Shown in pieces: positions 1 through 11,384 of a stretch of DNA of 64,000 nucleotides. The notes below the pieces were generated by a model that was given only the letters and a program-made list of their open reading frames with translations, was not told the origin of the DNA and ran no database searches. The DNA comes from Branchinecta lynchi (lineage: Eukaryota; Arthropoda; Branchiopoda; Anostraca; Branchinectidae), in NCBI GenBank assembly GCA_023053575.1, contig JAKZAP010000016.1, forward strand, positions 18,370,030 to 18,434,029. The letters run 5' to 3'. A program made the translations under genes and the position numbers. How positions within the stretch are numbered: the stretch's first letter is position 1; each line of letters opens with the position of its first letter.

Positions 1-152
1 AGTTACATTTAAAGCCAGCAAAAACGTAGGTTTTTCCATTAGTGCAGTAGATGGAAATAGTAAAGAGTTAAATTGTGTTTATTAATTAAATAAGTATCTA
101 AGTAAAAATAGCGACAAACAGGTAGGTGCGTTGAGATTCGTTCCAGAGACTA

Positions 153-309
153 CACTGTAAAAAAAAATCTTGCAGTATTTGCTACTCGGATTAATGTTAT
201 CTTTATTGAGATAAAATTAACCCTAATTCGGATTAATTTTATCCCAATAAAGATAAGACTAATCCTAGTAGAAATACTGCATCCTTATTCGGAGAAACTT
301 TTTACAGTG
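153..309. mobile_element. CACTG-ended MITE, copy A1
   Basis: A 157 bp palindromic element starts CACTGTAAAAA and ends TTTTTACAGTG. The arms share a GCAGTATTTGCTACTCGGAT-like block, with the phrase GGATTAATnTTATC on both sides of the centre. The flanks read TA on each side, consistent with a 2 bp target duplication. There is no coding capacity. CACTG termini fit the CACTA/Chapaev group of cut-and-paste transposons, but the superfamily is inferred from the ends only. Confidence 0.75.
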
Positions 310-334
310 TAGATTGCAGGAAGTTAGTTGTTTT

Positions 335-410
335 ATTCTAGCGACAGCCTTAGAAAGACCCTTGCCAAAAAGTGTCGAACTGTGGATCTCAGCTGACTAA
401 TCGGTCTAGT
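335..410 (+). repeat. J-family fragment J0 (degenerate hairpin)
   Basis: Degenerate match to the J core: the phrase GACCCTTGCCAAAAAG is followed by CAGCTGACTAATCGG, the same order as in better copies. The CTGANGAG box has decayed to CTTAGAAAG. A remnant only. Confidence 0.5.
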
Positions 411-1261
411 GCCATCATAAAGTAAGACTGTCAAATTTATTCGAAATCTCAGAAATCAAATTTTTTATCCATATTTTAATTTATCTAGAGAATATCACAC
501 TTCATACCGAATAAGAATTTACTTGGAACTTTTCTATTTCAGAAACACTTCAAATCAAATGTTTATTCATATTTTATATTTCTCTCAAATTTACTACGCT
601 TTGATTTATATTCAAGATATTACATAAGAAAACGGTATTTGTCGGCAACTCTATAGGGAGCCAGCAAACCTGCCATCAAATATTGTAGAAAAAATTGATG
701 AAATCATTTTTTATTTAATCCTGAAAAAAAATGAGGCAACATAATAATGAACATTAACCCGAACGAAAAAATTATGAAATGAATTCATCAGGGAAAATTC
801 CTTCGTGCTGTAACCAAGAACTTTACAGATTTTACGAAAAAAAATTCTCCTACAATCAAACCCACTTTCAAACATTTCTGAAGAGCTGGGCACATTTGCG
901 ATTTAAATCTGTGTTGAAATTGTTTGAAAGTTTCGCTTGACATAATAGAGGGCACAAATCTTACTTTTGATGAGTCATAACAGTAATGTTTTACCCGGTT
1001 TTCAGTTTAAGTGGGCATCAAAACTTGGGCGGACTGATCCTAATTCAATAATCAAATAAAAATTATCGAGCAAGAACATAAATAAAAAATAAAATTAAGC
1101 ATGGACATACTACATGCTTGTGTTTACAATTCTTGGGTATGACTCTGCTATTTATTCACTGATATTTCATTATTCTTAATTTTGTATATATAACCTATCA
1201 CAATCATCTTAAAAAGAACGGAGCAAACTCAACAAAAAGAGGAGACGGAGAAGGCGTCTGG

Positions 1262-1431
1262 ACTATAAAAAGTTTCTCCGTATAAAGATTAAATTTAACT
1301 GCAGTATTTGCTACTCAGATTCATCTTATCTCTATTTGGTATTAATATTATCTGCGTAGAGATAAGAATAATCCGAGTAGCAAATACTGCAGTTAACTTT
1401 ACTCTTTATACGGAAACACTTTTTACAGTGT
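1262..1431. mobile_element. CACTG-ended MITE, copy A2
   Basis: About 170 bp with inverted arms longer than 60 bp. The right end is CACTTTTTACAGTG and the left end has decayed to ACTATAAAAAG. The arms share the CCGTATAAAG block and the TAACTGCAGTATTTGCTACT block seen in A1 and A3, so the three are one family. No coding capacity. Confidence 0.75.
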
Positions 1432-1653
1432 GGAAGGGATAGGATAATACGGCGTCACCGAACTACATCCAGATGGTGAGCAGCTCAAAACATGAAGAAG
1501 TTTCGTGTAGTTTCGTAAGTATTTGTGTCACTTTCGGGAAAAAGAGGTTTGCAAGTATCGCGAAAGAAACAGCCTATTTGGGGCTATGAAATTGGTTGCT
1601 ATGTAGGACAGGACTGTGTTTTGCCGGAAATCTCGACTGGCTTTGACCCACAA

Positions 1654-2021
1654 CACTGTAAAAACTTTCGCCTGGTAAGGGTTAAAGTTAACTGTAGTAT
1701 TTGCTACTGGGATTAATCTTATCTCTACTGGGATAAGATTAAATATTCCTTCAGCCCAAGCTGACTGCGAATCGTATTTGACGATGCACGATGTCAGCTA
1801 CATTTTATTAGAGCTATATTTCGGCCCTTCTTGGCAAGGGTCCTCTTCAGGCTCAAACCGCTCAAGCTGGAAACAAAATATAGCTCTAATAAAATGTAGC
1901 TGACTTATCCGTTTGCATAGTCAAATATGGGATTAGATTAATCTGAATTAGAAATAATCTTATCTCAGTAGAAACAATATTAATCCTTTTATGAAATACT
2001 GTGAGAATTCTTTTAACAGTG
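1654..2021. mobile_element. CACTG-ended MITE A3, split by J1
   Basis: Starts CACTGTAAAAACTTTCGCC and ends TTTTAACAGTG, flanked by AA on each side. The left arm carries GTAGTATTTGCTACTGGGAT and the right arm the eroded complement. The centre is split by a J fold-back at 1742-1928. Third family member within 2 kb. Confidence 0.7.
1742..1928. mobile_element. J-family fold-back J1, inserted in A3
   Basis: The left arm begins TATTCCTTCAGCCCAAGC and runs to TATTTCGGCCC. The right arm repeats AAATATAGCTCTAATAAAAT and GTAGCTGACTTATCCG in inverted order. On the minus strand the core CTGAAGAGGACCCTTGCC then AAGAAGGGCCGAAAT is present. A direct repeat TGGGATAAGATTAA / TGGGATTAGATTAA flanks it, a possible 14 bp target duplication with one mismatch, though the host MITE is itself repetitive here. 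Confidence 0.7.
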
Positions 2022-2214
2022 AAGTGAGTGGAGGTTAGGGTTAAGCAGAAGATTTGGATTAGGACTAGAACGTTCAGGTTTGGATACAGAGCTTAAGCAA
2101 AGGCGCCAGTCATCGGGGAGCTGAGTCACCCCCTATAGTGGCACAAAATCTTCCATCTTGGAATTCTTTAAACAGGTTTCAAACTACAGTGACGTTACTT
2201 TCAGGTACTTCAAG

Positions 2215-2350
2215 GTACGACTACATCCAGATGGTGGACAGTTTAAAAAGTCAAGGAACAGACGTATGTGCGGTTTTGTAAATATTTATGGCACTTTCGG
2301 GAAAAAGAGGTTTGCACGTGTAACGAACGAAACAGCGTATTTGGGGTATA
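2215..2350 (+). repeat. Direct repeat of 1460-1600
   Basis: The phrases GACTACATCCAGATGGTG, CACTTTCGGGAAAAAGAGG and GTATTTGGGG occur in the same order at 1460-1600 and again here, separated by the A3 MITE. A short open frame spans it, but the similarity looks like repeat DNA, not an exon. I do not recognise a product. Confidence 0.55.
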
Positions 2351-2359
2351 CTCAAAAGG

Positions 2360-3425
2360 TCAACCAAGGGCAGATGAATCGTAAGGGGAGGGGGGGTGCA
2401 GTAACTCCCCCAAACCTTTTGAGATTCGGTAAAATTTTGGGCCCTACCAAAACAGTACGGTATATAGCCGGGATACGGTTGTTATACACACTCCTGAACA
2501 TGCTATCGGTCTAAACTTATTCGGTATAATAACTGGGATTCGGTAGTGTATTCGATATAATTGCCATGAGTCAGCTTAGGAGTAACCACGAACCTCGAAA
2601 CTCGGAAGAGGTCGAGGAAAGCACTGGTCGCAGACAAAATGACTGATCTATGATTTTATCGATAGTCCATACTTGTATTTTGGATTCCAAAAGAAAGATC
2701 TAATTTTTCGAAAATTCGGACTGAGGTCCTTTTCGTAATGTTCTCTGTTTTGTGGAAGGGCGCGTCATTTGTTGCATTTGACTAGGAAAAAGCGGCGCTC
2801 GATTTAATTTTCTCTTGAGTATCACAGAGAGAAGCTATTCTGCAATCGTGCCTGGCAATATATTCTCCAAGTGGGCTTCGCCAAAACACCGCCTAATAGT
2901 TGGCCTATCGTCTTTCATGGTGCCCTTTCATGTTACTCTTCCTACTGCTACGGAATCCTTTCTATTTCAATCTGAAATCTGAATTCTCAGTTTCTAGGTT
3001 TCGGTAAAAAAAATTAGATATTCGGTAAAATTTTTGGCTCTCCCCCCCCCCCCCCAACGAGAATCTAAAATGCACTTGCCACACCTCTGTCAAGTGCTCT
3101 AAATCGGGAGGAAACCACACGGGCAATTTTTGCACTTTCCTGTGAACACAAACTCGGTAAAAATTCAAAATAATAAGATGCTAGCTTGTGATAAGAGGAA
3201 AACTCAGAAGACGAAAAGACAAGTTCACTGAAAGTCCCTTTCACCGTCATAAGTCTTCGAAGAACTCGGCTCCCATCAGTTAATCGCTCTGCGCAAAAAA
3301 AGGTAAAGCTTGTTTCTTCAGATTTTTTTGTTTAGACTAGACGTCGTTTTTTAAGAATAAAAGCTAGGTGAAAAATGATGAATAAAGGCTGAAAAAGGAA
3401 ACGATATGTCAACAAAAATTTACGC
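2360..3425. other. No recognisable feature
   Basis: Unique-looking AT-rich sequence with a C run near 3043. I see no motif, RNA or coding signature. The short open frames have no recognisable domain. Confidence 0.4.
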
Positions 3426-3429
3426 ATAA

Positions 3430-3725
3430 CTTTTAAGTCAGCTAAGATTGGCAGCGATATTTCGGCCCATTTTGGTAAGGTCCTTTGTCAGGCTTCAGTC
3501 GAAAGAAACGAACCTCCCAGTGACTATTATTTACCTTTTAAAGCACAACTCGTACTTGAGATATTTTTCATGATAAAATGGTTCAAGAACAAAGCTTTCC
3601 CGCTATACCCTGACGAGGACCCTTGCCAAAAAGGGCCGCAACGTCGCTTAGGAAAGTCTTAGATGACATCCGCTTTGCGTAATTTCTCACATGATTCATA
3701 GTAGACTTGGGCTGAAGACCTATTT
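3430..3725. mobile_element. J-family fold-back J2
   Basis: A minus-strand core (3459-3490) and a plus-strand core (3610-3646, CTGACGAGGACCCTTGCC then AAAAAGGGCCG) face each other. The distal end GACTTGGGCTGAAGACC matches the J terminus. In the plus core the GAAA box has become GCAA. About 115 bp of unrelated sequence lies between the arms. Confidence 0.65.
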
Positions 3726-3729
3726 ATAC

Positions 3730-4195
3730 TAAATACTGTCTGTTTTCGAAGGGGCCCGAGTCCTAACTGACTTCCGAAAAGTGAAGCTGTCTCAACACCA
3801 GGAAGAAAGATTTCATTAGAATCGGAAGGATGAAAGCCAAGGAGTATAGAGTCACCTGTTGGCAGAAATCCAAAGTAAGAGAATCTGAGACCTGCACCTT
3901 AGATGGCGCGTCAAAAAATGTTGTTTATGCAAACAGCTACCGAGTTACAACTGTCTATCAGTACATAGACATATAGACATAGTTATTTTTGAAGATAAAA
4001 GATGAAGACTAGCCATCCAGTTGTGCTTGCCCTCTATGTGGTAATGGAGTTGCTGAGAGCGTTCTGGGTTAAGAAAGAAATTATTGGGAGGTGAGGTTAT
4101 GTTACTTCCTGACATCTTAAAAGAGCGCGACGCCAAGCGTTGTATGTAAAATTTGCAGATTTGTTCAAGGTGTGGTGAAATTTCGAGAGAACGAT
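3730..4195. other. No recognisable feature
   Basis: No repeat family of this window and no convincing reading frame was seen here. Confidence 0.35.
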
Positions 4196-4199
4196 GGCG

Positions 4200-4325
4200 A
4201 AGTTTAGTTCATGTAAGGTTATTTTGTTTTGTTGTATTATACGGTTTTATATGTACTTTCTTGTATATGGCCTTTGTCTTCGAATACAATTATTAAATTA
4301 TTATTAGATTATTAAATTATTCTCG
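4200..4325 (+). mobile_element. Solitary LINE 3' end with TTA-rich tail
   Basis: The string TATATGGCCTTTGTCTTCG is followed by AATACAATTATTAAATTATT. It matches the 3' untranslated end of the LINEs at 49335 and 56800, which read (minus strand) GGCCCTCGGGCTTTTT then CAAATACAATTATTATT. No ORF remains, so this is a 5'-truncated insertion. Confidence 0.55.
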
Positions 4326-4909
4326 ACAATATCCGTAAGAACGGTCTAATCGGAGTTGTATCGAAATTCCATACAGGCTTAAGGTCACACCCATTCGATC
4401 TATTTTACCTCAGAAAACGAAATGTTATAGTTTATTCGTATCGGTGAATATACATTTGAATCTATATGTATATAGAGCCGAGCGGCCAGCGAGGCGCCGG
4501 TTTTGTTTGCATTTAGAAAAAACGACGGATAGGGACAATCTAATTCTATGTTGGGTTCTCAGTCATAAGTCACTATGTATGTCGCGAATGCGTGGAATTC
4601 CGATACAGCCTAGTCGACACCGTCATAACAATTACCATGGCCCATTCAAATGTTATGTTTTGCGATATGCTTTGAGAAAATATGGCACTTTATTCAGATG
4701 ATAATTAGATTACTACTGACAACTACCATGAATCATTTGTTGCTTAAGTAACCAAAGGCTAGGCTAGGGTTAGGTTATAAACAGAAACACAAATTACACT
4801 TACAGTTACATATATTAAAATTAATGCGCGTCTCTTAGCAGGTAAGAGAGGAGTTGGCTTTAAAGTTTAACCGAAATGAGATGCAATAGTATAATTTAGT
4901 TACCCATGC

Positions 4910-4951
4910 CCAGGGTTGGTCACCAAAAGTAACTTTGTACACCAACCCTGG
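4910..4951. mobile_element. 42 bp micro-MITE inside the F1 left arm
   Basis: CCAGGGTTGGT and its complement ACCAACCCTGG bracket 20 bases. The flanks are ACCCATGC and ACACATGC, an 8 bp duplication with one mismatch. Deleting the element and one copy restores the arm, which then matches the complementary F1 arm (TACCCAT..CTTAT). An 8 bp duplication plus a CAGGG end fits hAT. Confidence 0.6.
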
Positions 4952-6139
4952 ACACATGCCTTATTCACTTTAAGAGGCTTTTATACCCTATGAAAATGCA
5001 TTACTTCGTTGCTCAGCTATTCACGAATAACTGGTTTTCAAATAGAATTTCCCTGTCTGATTTGTGGTACCTCTGTCCGCTTGTATCTGTGTTGTATGCT
5101 TGACGAAAAAGATTTGCGAAAAATTAGCGTTCACGCAATGAGCCACCTTCCTGGCGTTAATTACTGACCACTGAAAAGCCACGTTTGTACTGACATTAAA
5201 AATTACACAAAATTAAATTGGTATTCAGTCAAACTTTAAGCAGAAACCCCATATTTTGATTCATTATTTAATTTTTGCTGAAAAGCCAACTTATTTTTGT
5301 ATAATTTTACTGAATACACTGCATTATTTAAATTGTGTAAAGGGATTTTTTTATTTCCCACTATTTGCTCTAGAATGACGTTCAAAATACATGTGGCCGT
5401 CCTCATAACGCAAAATTATACTATGACGCAGAAAATTTTAATCTCAATCGAAACACGGTTTTTCAGTGGCCAGTGATCATCTTGGGCAAGGTAGCTCACT
5501 GCGTAAAAATATATTTTTTGTGAATCGTTTTCGTCATACATACAACACAGGTACAAGCGCATACAGGTACCACAAATTCGACAGGAATTTCCACGACTTG
5601 AAAGTCTATCTTTAGTGAATAGCTGAGCACCGAGGTAACGAATTTTAGTCGTGTCTTCGAGCCTCTTTAAGTATATAAGTGATGGGTACAGGGGGGGACT
5701 GGTATGAAATCTGAGGACCCTAGCCGGGTGGGGTGGGTAATTTTTGCCGCGATTTAGCAGATTTTATTTGGGTGGTCCTCTTGGTTTTTTATTTGTGTAC
5801 ACTGACCCAAGCAACATATCATTTAGCAGGAAATCACACGGCCGAAACAGCTGGGACAAAGAGACCTGTAGATGTCTTATTCTGAACATCGTTCTAGTAC
5901 AAGTACAAGAAGCCTATTCACTTTCCCGTCAAATCAAACTGAATCTGGAAACAATTGTACTAACTTTCTTTCAATTAAGTTAACATTACGATTATAAGCA
6001 TACAGTTTAAAAAGTAGTCAGGTAATAGTAGTAAAGCATGGACTTCTTTCGCATGTCTTTTGGTGCAACAGAGTGCTGGTGATCAATTTCATGGTGCCTC
6101 CTTACACCAAGACGCAGACTGTGCTTCGTTTCCGAGGTC

Positions 6140-6736
6140 AACAAAACTAAAGGTTTCGATGGGATCTCAAAAATCTAATATTGGATCCAGACAATTGAGA
6201 CATGTCTTCGCCAGGCTAATCATCAGAGAAAACCAAGTTCAGATATATCTCTATGAGCCATATCCGTTTTGACGACACTGACCGGAACTTCCTGCTTTAA
6301 TCCTGCCAAATGGTTTTCACCATTGTGTTCAGCATGTCTTCTTACCCCTATATCGAACATCTAATCAACTTCAAATAAAACTTTTACTTTTAACAAACTT
6401 TCCGGTTTTTGCCGGATTCCGGGCGAACTACTTATCCGGTGACAAAATGGCTTCTACCATCACGTTCAGCATGTCTTCTTACCCCATAATCGGCTATCAC
6501 ATTAGCTGTTTAAAAATATTTTGTTTGCCCCTTAATTTGAACCCCCTCCCCCACCCCTAAATGTAGGGCTACGAAGCCATCTACGAACTTGACCTTACCC
6601 TTGACCCAAAGAACCCTTACAACTGGTTTTATCAAAATATCTCATTCCCTTCGAGAGTTATCGTGCTCACAGACATACGGACATTTTTCGATGTCATAGA
6701 TATCCCTCCACTTACGTTTTGGGATTCCAAAAACTT
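6140..6736 (+). mobile_element. G-family element G1 (GGATCC-bounded)
   Basis: Opens with AAGGTTTCGATGGGATCTC and closes with CTTACGTTTTGGGATTCC. Inside are about two units of a roughly 120 bp repeat (CAGCATGTCTTCTTACCCC, then ATCAACTTCAAATAAAACTT, then GGCCGGATTCCGGGCGAAC). The distal end holds CTTCGAGAGTTATCGTGCTC and a GACG-rich run. Noncoding. Confidence 0.7.
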
Positions 6737-6918
6737 ACTGTAGTGGTTTATAAGGGTACCCGTCAAAGAATGAGATATAGGGTTGATAGACCGGTTCGTG
6801 CTACTAAAGATAGGAAACACACTTTTCTTGAAAAAATAAAATTGACGTTATTAGTTTTTACTTCACCCATCTCCTGAAGGGAAACATGAAAAATTAAAAA
6901 TTACGAGGATCCGGGTAT

Positions 6919-9900
6919 AACAAGACCAAAGTTTTCGATGGGATACCAAAAATCTGTCGGCCTTGCGCTTAACAGTCTTGCAAGAAAGTGCCTGTTGTCT
7001 CACGAAGTGATTTCAGACAGACTTGTGAAAGCACGTTTCCAACACAAACATGGCAAAATGGCAGTTCTAGTGTGTTATGCTCCGACGAACGATTCCGATG
7101 ACGACATCAAAACAGAATTTTATGGTGAGCTCTCCTGAACACTCACAAACGTATCCCCCCACGACATCAGCGTTCTGCTTGTGGACTTCAACGCAACAGT
7201 AAGATACGACGCCGGTGTGTGGAGAGGCACCATAGGACCCGTAACGCCGGACCCCCTCAATGACAATGGTCTGCGCCTACTCGAGCTCTGCAGATCTCAC
7301 GACCTTGTTGTTGCAAACACCTACTTCCAGCGCAAAACCATCCACCAACAAACGTGGTACAGCAACGATGGCCGCACGAAAAAAAAAACGTCATCGCTGA
7401 GGAATTGCAGAACGTACAGATCAGCCGAGCTCGGAAACGCTGACCACAGACTTCTCTGCGCGGAAGTTCAGCTTCGTCCGAAAGCCCAGCAGTCAGAAAC
7501 GAGGCCAACCGTCATTGATGTCTTGAAACTGAAGGAGTCGGATGCCAAGCGAAAGTATGCCGTCGAGGTATCTAACCGGTTTGAGCTACTTCACACACTC
7601 GCCAACAGCAAAGATACCTGGAAGTACTTCAAGTCTCAGACGAACGAAGCCGCACAATTAGTTCTAGGCAAGAAGAGGCGACCCAAAAAAGCTTGGATTT
7701 CAGAAGAAACTTCGCATGTCATAAGACTGAGGCGGAAGGCCAGACTACATGATGGCATGGCGTCTTACAGGAAGCTAAATGGTATCCGCAACAAACTCAT
7801 CCACCGAGACCGAGCGAAGTTCGTCCAAAATAAAGCTGACGAAATCGAGGACGCGGCAAGGAAGAAAGACATAGGCAGTCTCTTCAAGCATCTTCGAGAT
7901 CTCACAGAAAGCAAGGCTCCTACAGTGGGACCCGTCTTTTCAAGAGACGGGACTCTTCTTTCGGATGAAAGCTCGTGCCTCGATCACTGGAAGGAACATT
8001 TCTCCTCGCACCTGAACAGCACTACTCCCCCTGTAGCAGCAGACGAAAGACTCCGCCAGTCTTCCAGCCCAGCCATCGAACTTGGCGATCTCCCCACTGA
8101 ACCATTTAGCACCGTAGAAATCAGAAGCGCGATGCATAGGCTGAAGAACAACAAGGCCTCTGGTGTATGTGGCATAAGTTCACAGTTGCTGAAATATGCA
8201 GGCCCAGTCGTGCTCGTTCTTCTGCAGACTCTCTTCTCTGTTTTGTGGGAAACGGAGGTCATTCTGGAAGACTGGCGAAGAGGAATCATCATCCCCATAT
8301 GGAAGAGAAAAGGCAGTCGAAGTGACTGTGCCAATTACCGGGGAATAACCCTTCTCTCAGTACCTGGCAAGCTCTTCTTTATGGTGCTTCTGGATCGTTG
8401 CCGAAACATTATCCGCCGAATCCGGCGACCAGAACAAGCCAGTTTTGTGTCAGAGCGACCGACCATAGAGCAAATATTCACAGTCCGTCAAGTAGTGGAG
8501 AAAACCAGAGTGTTTCGACAGAAAGCATTCATCGTCTTTGTCGACTTCCGAGCTGCCTTCGATTCAATAGACCGGGATGTCCTGTGGAGCATCTTGAAGT
8601 TCATCGGCCTCCCAGACAAGTACTGCAGACTTTTCGAAGCCCTCCATCACGAGACATAGAGCTGCGTCCAAGTCAACAGCCGACGAAGCCTGTTCTTCCG
8701 AATTTCTACAGGGGTTCGGCAAGGTTGTGCCGTTGCGCCCGAACTGTTCAATGTCATCATAGACCACATCATGGCGAAGACGACCTCAAAGCTTGGATTT
8801 GGACTCAAATTTGGCGATCGCATTCTCTCGGACGCCGACTTTGCCGACGACCTGGTGCTCATGGCGCAATCCATGGACCAACTGGTGGAAGCACTTCACA
8901 TCCTTCAAGAAGAAGACACCAATCCTCCTGTGGCCCTGGACCAAACAACTACTGTCGACGTGGTTCAGCAGTTCACCTACTTGGGCTCTGTCATTGCTGC
9001 AGACGGCTCGCGTCTCCCTGAACTACAAGCAAGAATAGCCGAGGCATCCGCTGCAATGGGAAGGTTAAATCGTCACCTTTGGCGGAAACCAAATATTAGT
9101 CGGAACACGAAGCTGCGAATCTTCAACGCCTTGGTCGGTTCTGTAATTCTTTATGGAACAGAGACCTGGCCGGCTACAAGCACAGCTCTCAAGACTGTAG
9201 ACGTGTTCCAGACGAAAAGCCTTAGGAAGATAGAGGGCCTGAGATGGTTCGACTACGTCAGCAACGAGAAGCTATTGCAGACAACGCAGCAGACACTGTT
9301 CTCCATCCAAATTGCACAGCGCACTCTACGATGGTACGGTCACCTCCTCAGAATTCCTTTACACCTACATGCGTAAATCGTGCTAGACTTCAACCCCGCA
9401 GAAGCCGGCTGGAAACGACCCCGCGGCAGACCGAAAATCGCAGGTCCGATAGTCTTTCCAAATACTTGAAGCTGGCAAACATCGACACCCACGACGCACC
9501 AGCGCTAGCTGCTGATCGCATCACATTGAGGAGGCTGACATCACTCTCTACGCTGAGCGAGGCCCGGCAGGAGACATAAGTCAAGTAAGTCAGTCAAAGA
9601 TCCAGACAATTGAGTCTTGTCGTCGCCAGATCCAGTCTTCGCCAGGCTGATCATCAGAGAAAACCAGGTTCAGGTATACCTCTATAAGCAATATCTATTT
9701 TGACGACACTGACAGAAGCTTCCTGCTTTACTTCTGTCAAATTTTCGGTTTCGGCCGAATTCTAAGTGAACTAATTGTCAACGTATATCCTTATCTCTAT
9801 AAAAGAACATGTAATCAACTTCAAATAAAAAACTTATAAAAAAGATCCGGTTACAACCAGATTCCGGACGAATTATATGTCCGGGTAAAAAATGATTGTC

Positions 9901-10438
9901 ATATACCGACTCAGCGCATCTTCTTACCCCTAAATCTGTCACCTAATCAACTTCAAATAAAACTTTTGCTTTAAACAAATTTCCGAGTTTTGGCCGGATT
10001 TCGGGCGAATTAGTTGTCCAGGTAGAAAATGCTTTTCACATAAGTGTTCAGCATGTCTTCCTACCCCTTATCGAACATTTAATCAACTTCAACTAAAACT
10101 TTTACCTTTAACTAACTTTTCGGGTTCTTAACTATTTGTCCGATGACAAAATGGTTTTCACCATCGTGTTCACCATGTCTTCTTACACCATAATCGGCTA
10201 TTATATTAGCTGTTTAAAAATATTTTGTTTGCCCCTTAATTTGAACCCCTCCCCCCCCCTAAATATAGGGCTACAAAGCCCATCTACGAACTTGACCTTA
10301 CCCTTGACCAAAAGAACCCTTATACCAAGTTCATAAAAATATATCATTCCCGTCGAGAGTTATCGTGCTCACAGACAGACGGATATTTTTGCGATGTCAC
10401 AGATATCCCTCCGCTTACGTTTTGGGATCCCAAAAACT
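6919..10438 (+). mobile_element. G-family element G2, split by RTE1
   Basis: Begins AACAAGACCAAAGTTTTCG at 6919, breaks at about 6958 for the LINE, and resumes at 9598 with GATCCAGACAATTGAGTC, the next G phrase. It then carries several 120 bp units and ends at ACGTTTTGGGATCCCAAAAA near 10438. It lies inside H1. Confidence 0.7.
6938..9596 (+). pseudogene. RTE-like LINE (endonuclease + reverse transcriptase), broken
   Basis: One continuous frame from 6938 to 9376 is interrupted by TGA (7136-7138) and TAG (8657-8659), then shifts frame; the tail ends near 9579. Endonuclease signs are CYAPTND, DFNAT and ADHRLL, but GDFNA reads VDFNA and the segment after GRTKKK that should hold the IDY motif is missing. 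Reverse-transcriptase signs are NYRGITLLSVPGK, VDFRAAFDSIDRD, GVRQGC and FADDLVLM. About 20-25 residues are missing after EALHILQEED. The C-terminal region (FTYLGSVI, LYGTETW, LRKIEGLRW) fits RTE/BovB-type LINEs. The 3' tail is GTCA-rich. The G2 sequence on both sides shows it is an insertion. Surely inactive. Confidence 0.85.
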
Positions 10439-10791
10439 TAAAAAAATCCTTCAGGTCTGCTGGAATAAGCCTTTTACTTGGATAGTCTTCTTGATAATAA
10501 TAAAAGGAGTACAGCATACTTCTAAGCTTGTGATTGGAATCGAACAATATGCTATACACCCTGCTTTTGGGGGTGGTGTGTGCAATATTTTTTTTTTTTA
10601 TACCAATTTTTTCGGTAGGTATTGGGGTACCCCTAGCGGTTTCAGATTTCATACCAGCCAGGCGGGGGTGGGTGGGTCTTTTTTCCGAAAAAGGCCAGAT
10701 TTTAGGCTAGGGGTCCTCAGATTTCATACCAGTCCCCCCCTGGATGGGTAACTAGATTGTCCTATCTCTGCTCTTTTCAGTTAAACTTTAA

Positions 10792-11380
10792 ATAGTCGAC
10801 GAAGTTGATGCTTGAAAACGTCTATTTCACCTGTTATAAGTTTTTGCTCTCTTGCTTATTTTTGTTTTTAGTTTTCTTGTATTTATTTTTCTTTCTCTTT
10901 TTTTCCTTTTTTATAAGGTATAAGATTTATGCAGGAGAAAATCAGAAGTTGTAAAACATTCATCAAGACTTGGGTAAACCTTCTTGGTTGGTTAAACGTG
11001 AAAGATGTCCAGACTCCAGATTCTTCACTAACGTTCGAAGGTCGCACAGACGGCATCTAGCGGTTTCAGTCTGTCACTCGATTTTGAGTTCACAGTTGGC
11101 TAGATGTCTCTTGCCTCAAAGACGAGAAAAAGATGTGGCAAAGACGACTGACCGTCGTCGGACCGAACGTACAGAAACTTATTACAGAAGGACTTAAATT
11201 ATGCTGATTGCTTAAAACTATTTCCTATCTGTATTTCGTGAGACTAGTAACCTCTTCCTTCAAGAAAAGTGCCATGAACACTGAAGAAAAGGAAAAACAT
11301 CCATGTTACTACTCGCAACTCTAGCCTCTTAGTTTACCGTACAGTAGACGTATCCTTAATGTGAACGTTTGTTGACAGTG
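10792..11380. other. No recognisable feature
   Basis: Pyrimidine-rich stretch around 10850-10910, otherwise nothing I can assign. Confidence 0.35.
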
Positions 11381-11384
11381 GACT

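Larger units (their letters stand above)
5689..10742 (+). mobile_element. hAT-like element H1 (nonautonomous, about 5 kb)
   Basis: Both ends read inward as CAGGGGGGGACTGGTATG and continue with GAAATCTGAGGACCC. A perfect 8 bp duplication GATGGGTA lies at 5681-5688 and 10743-10750. The same site is uninterrupted in F2 (near 31590), which proves the insertion boundary. CAGGG ends with 8 bp duplications are typical of hAT. The outer parts (5689-6050 and 10440-10742) are shared with H2 at 38412-42636. No transposase frame is visible; the interior is filled with G repeats and an RTE-like LINE. Confidence 0.85.
4864..10787. mobile_element. TTAA-flanked fold-back element F1, split by H1
   Basis: Bounded by TTAA at 4860-4863 and 10788-10791. 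The termini are AGTTTAACCGAA and its complement TTCAGTTAAACT. Long inverted arms run from 4864 to about 5190 and from about 5440 through 5688, resuming at 10751-10787; shared blocks include TACCCAT, TTTAAGAGGC, GCTCAGCTATTCAC and TTTGTGGTACCT. Without the inserted H1 the element is about 0.86 kb. TTAA targeting with AGTTTAAC ends suggests a piggyBac- or Kolobok-type nonautonomous element; no transposase is encoded. F2 at 31531 shows the same ends and the same TTAA sites. Confidence 0.8.

Noticed and set aside
1811..1850. Calling the J hairpin a proven hammerhead ribozyme
   Set aside because: Only the CUGANGA, stem II and GAAA parts are clear; stems I and III and the cleavage site could not be drawn.
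5744..5983. 79-codon frame resembling one at 42330-42581 (minus)
   Set aside because: The similarity comes from the shared hAT end of H1 and H2, with different lengths and stops; noncoding repeat.
8398..9021. 207-codon plus-strand frame in a second register
   Set aside because: Lies over the RTE1 reverse transcriptase in another frame and has no family features.
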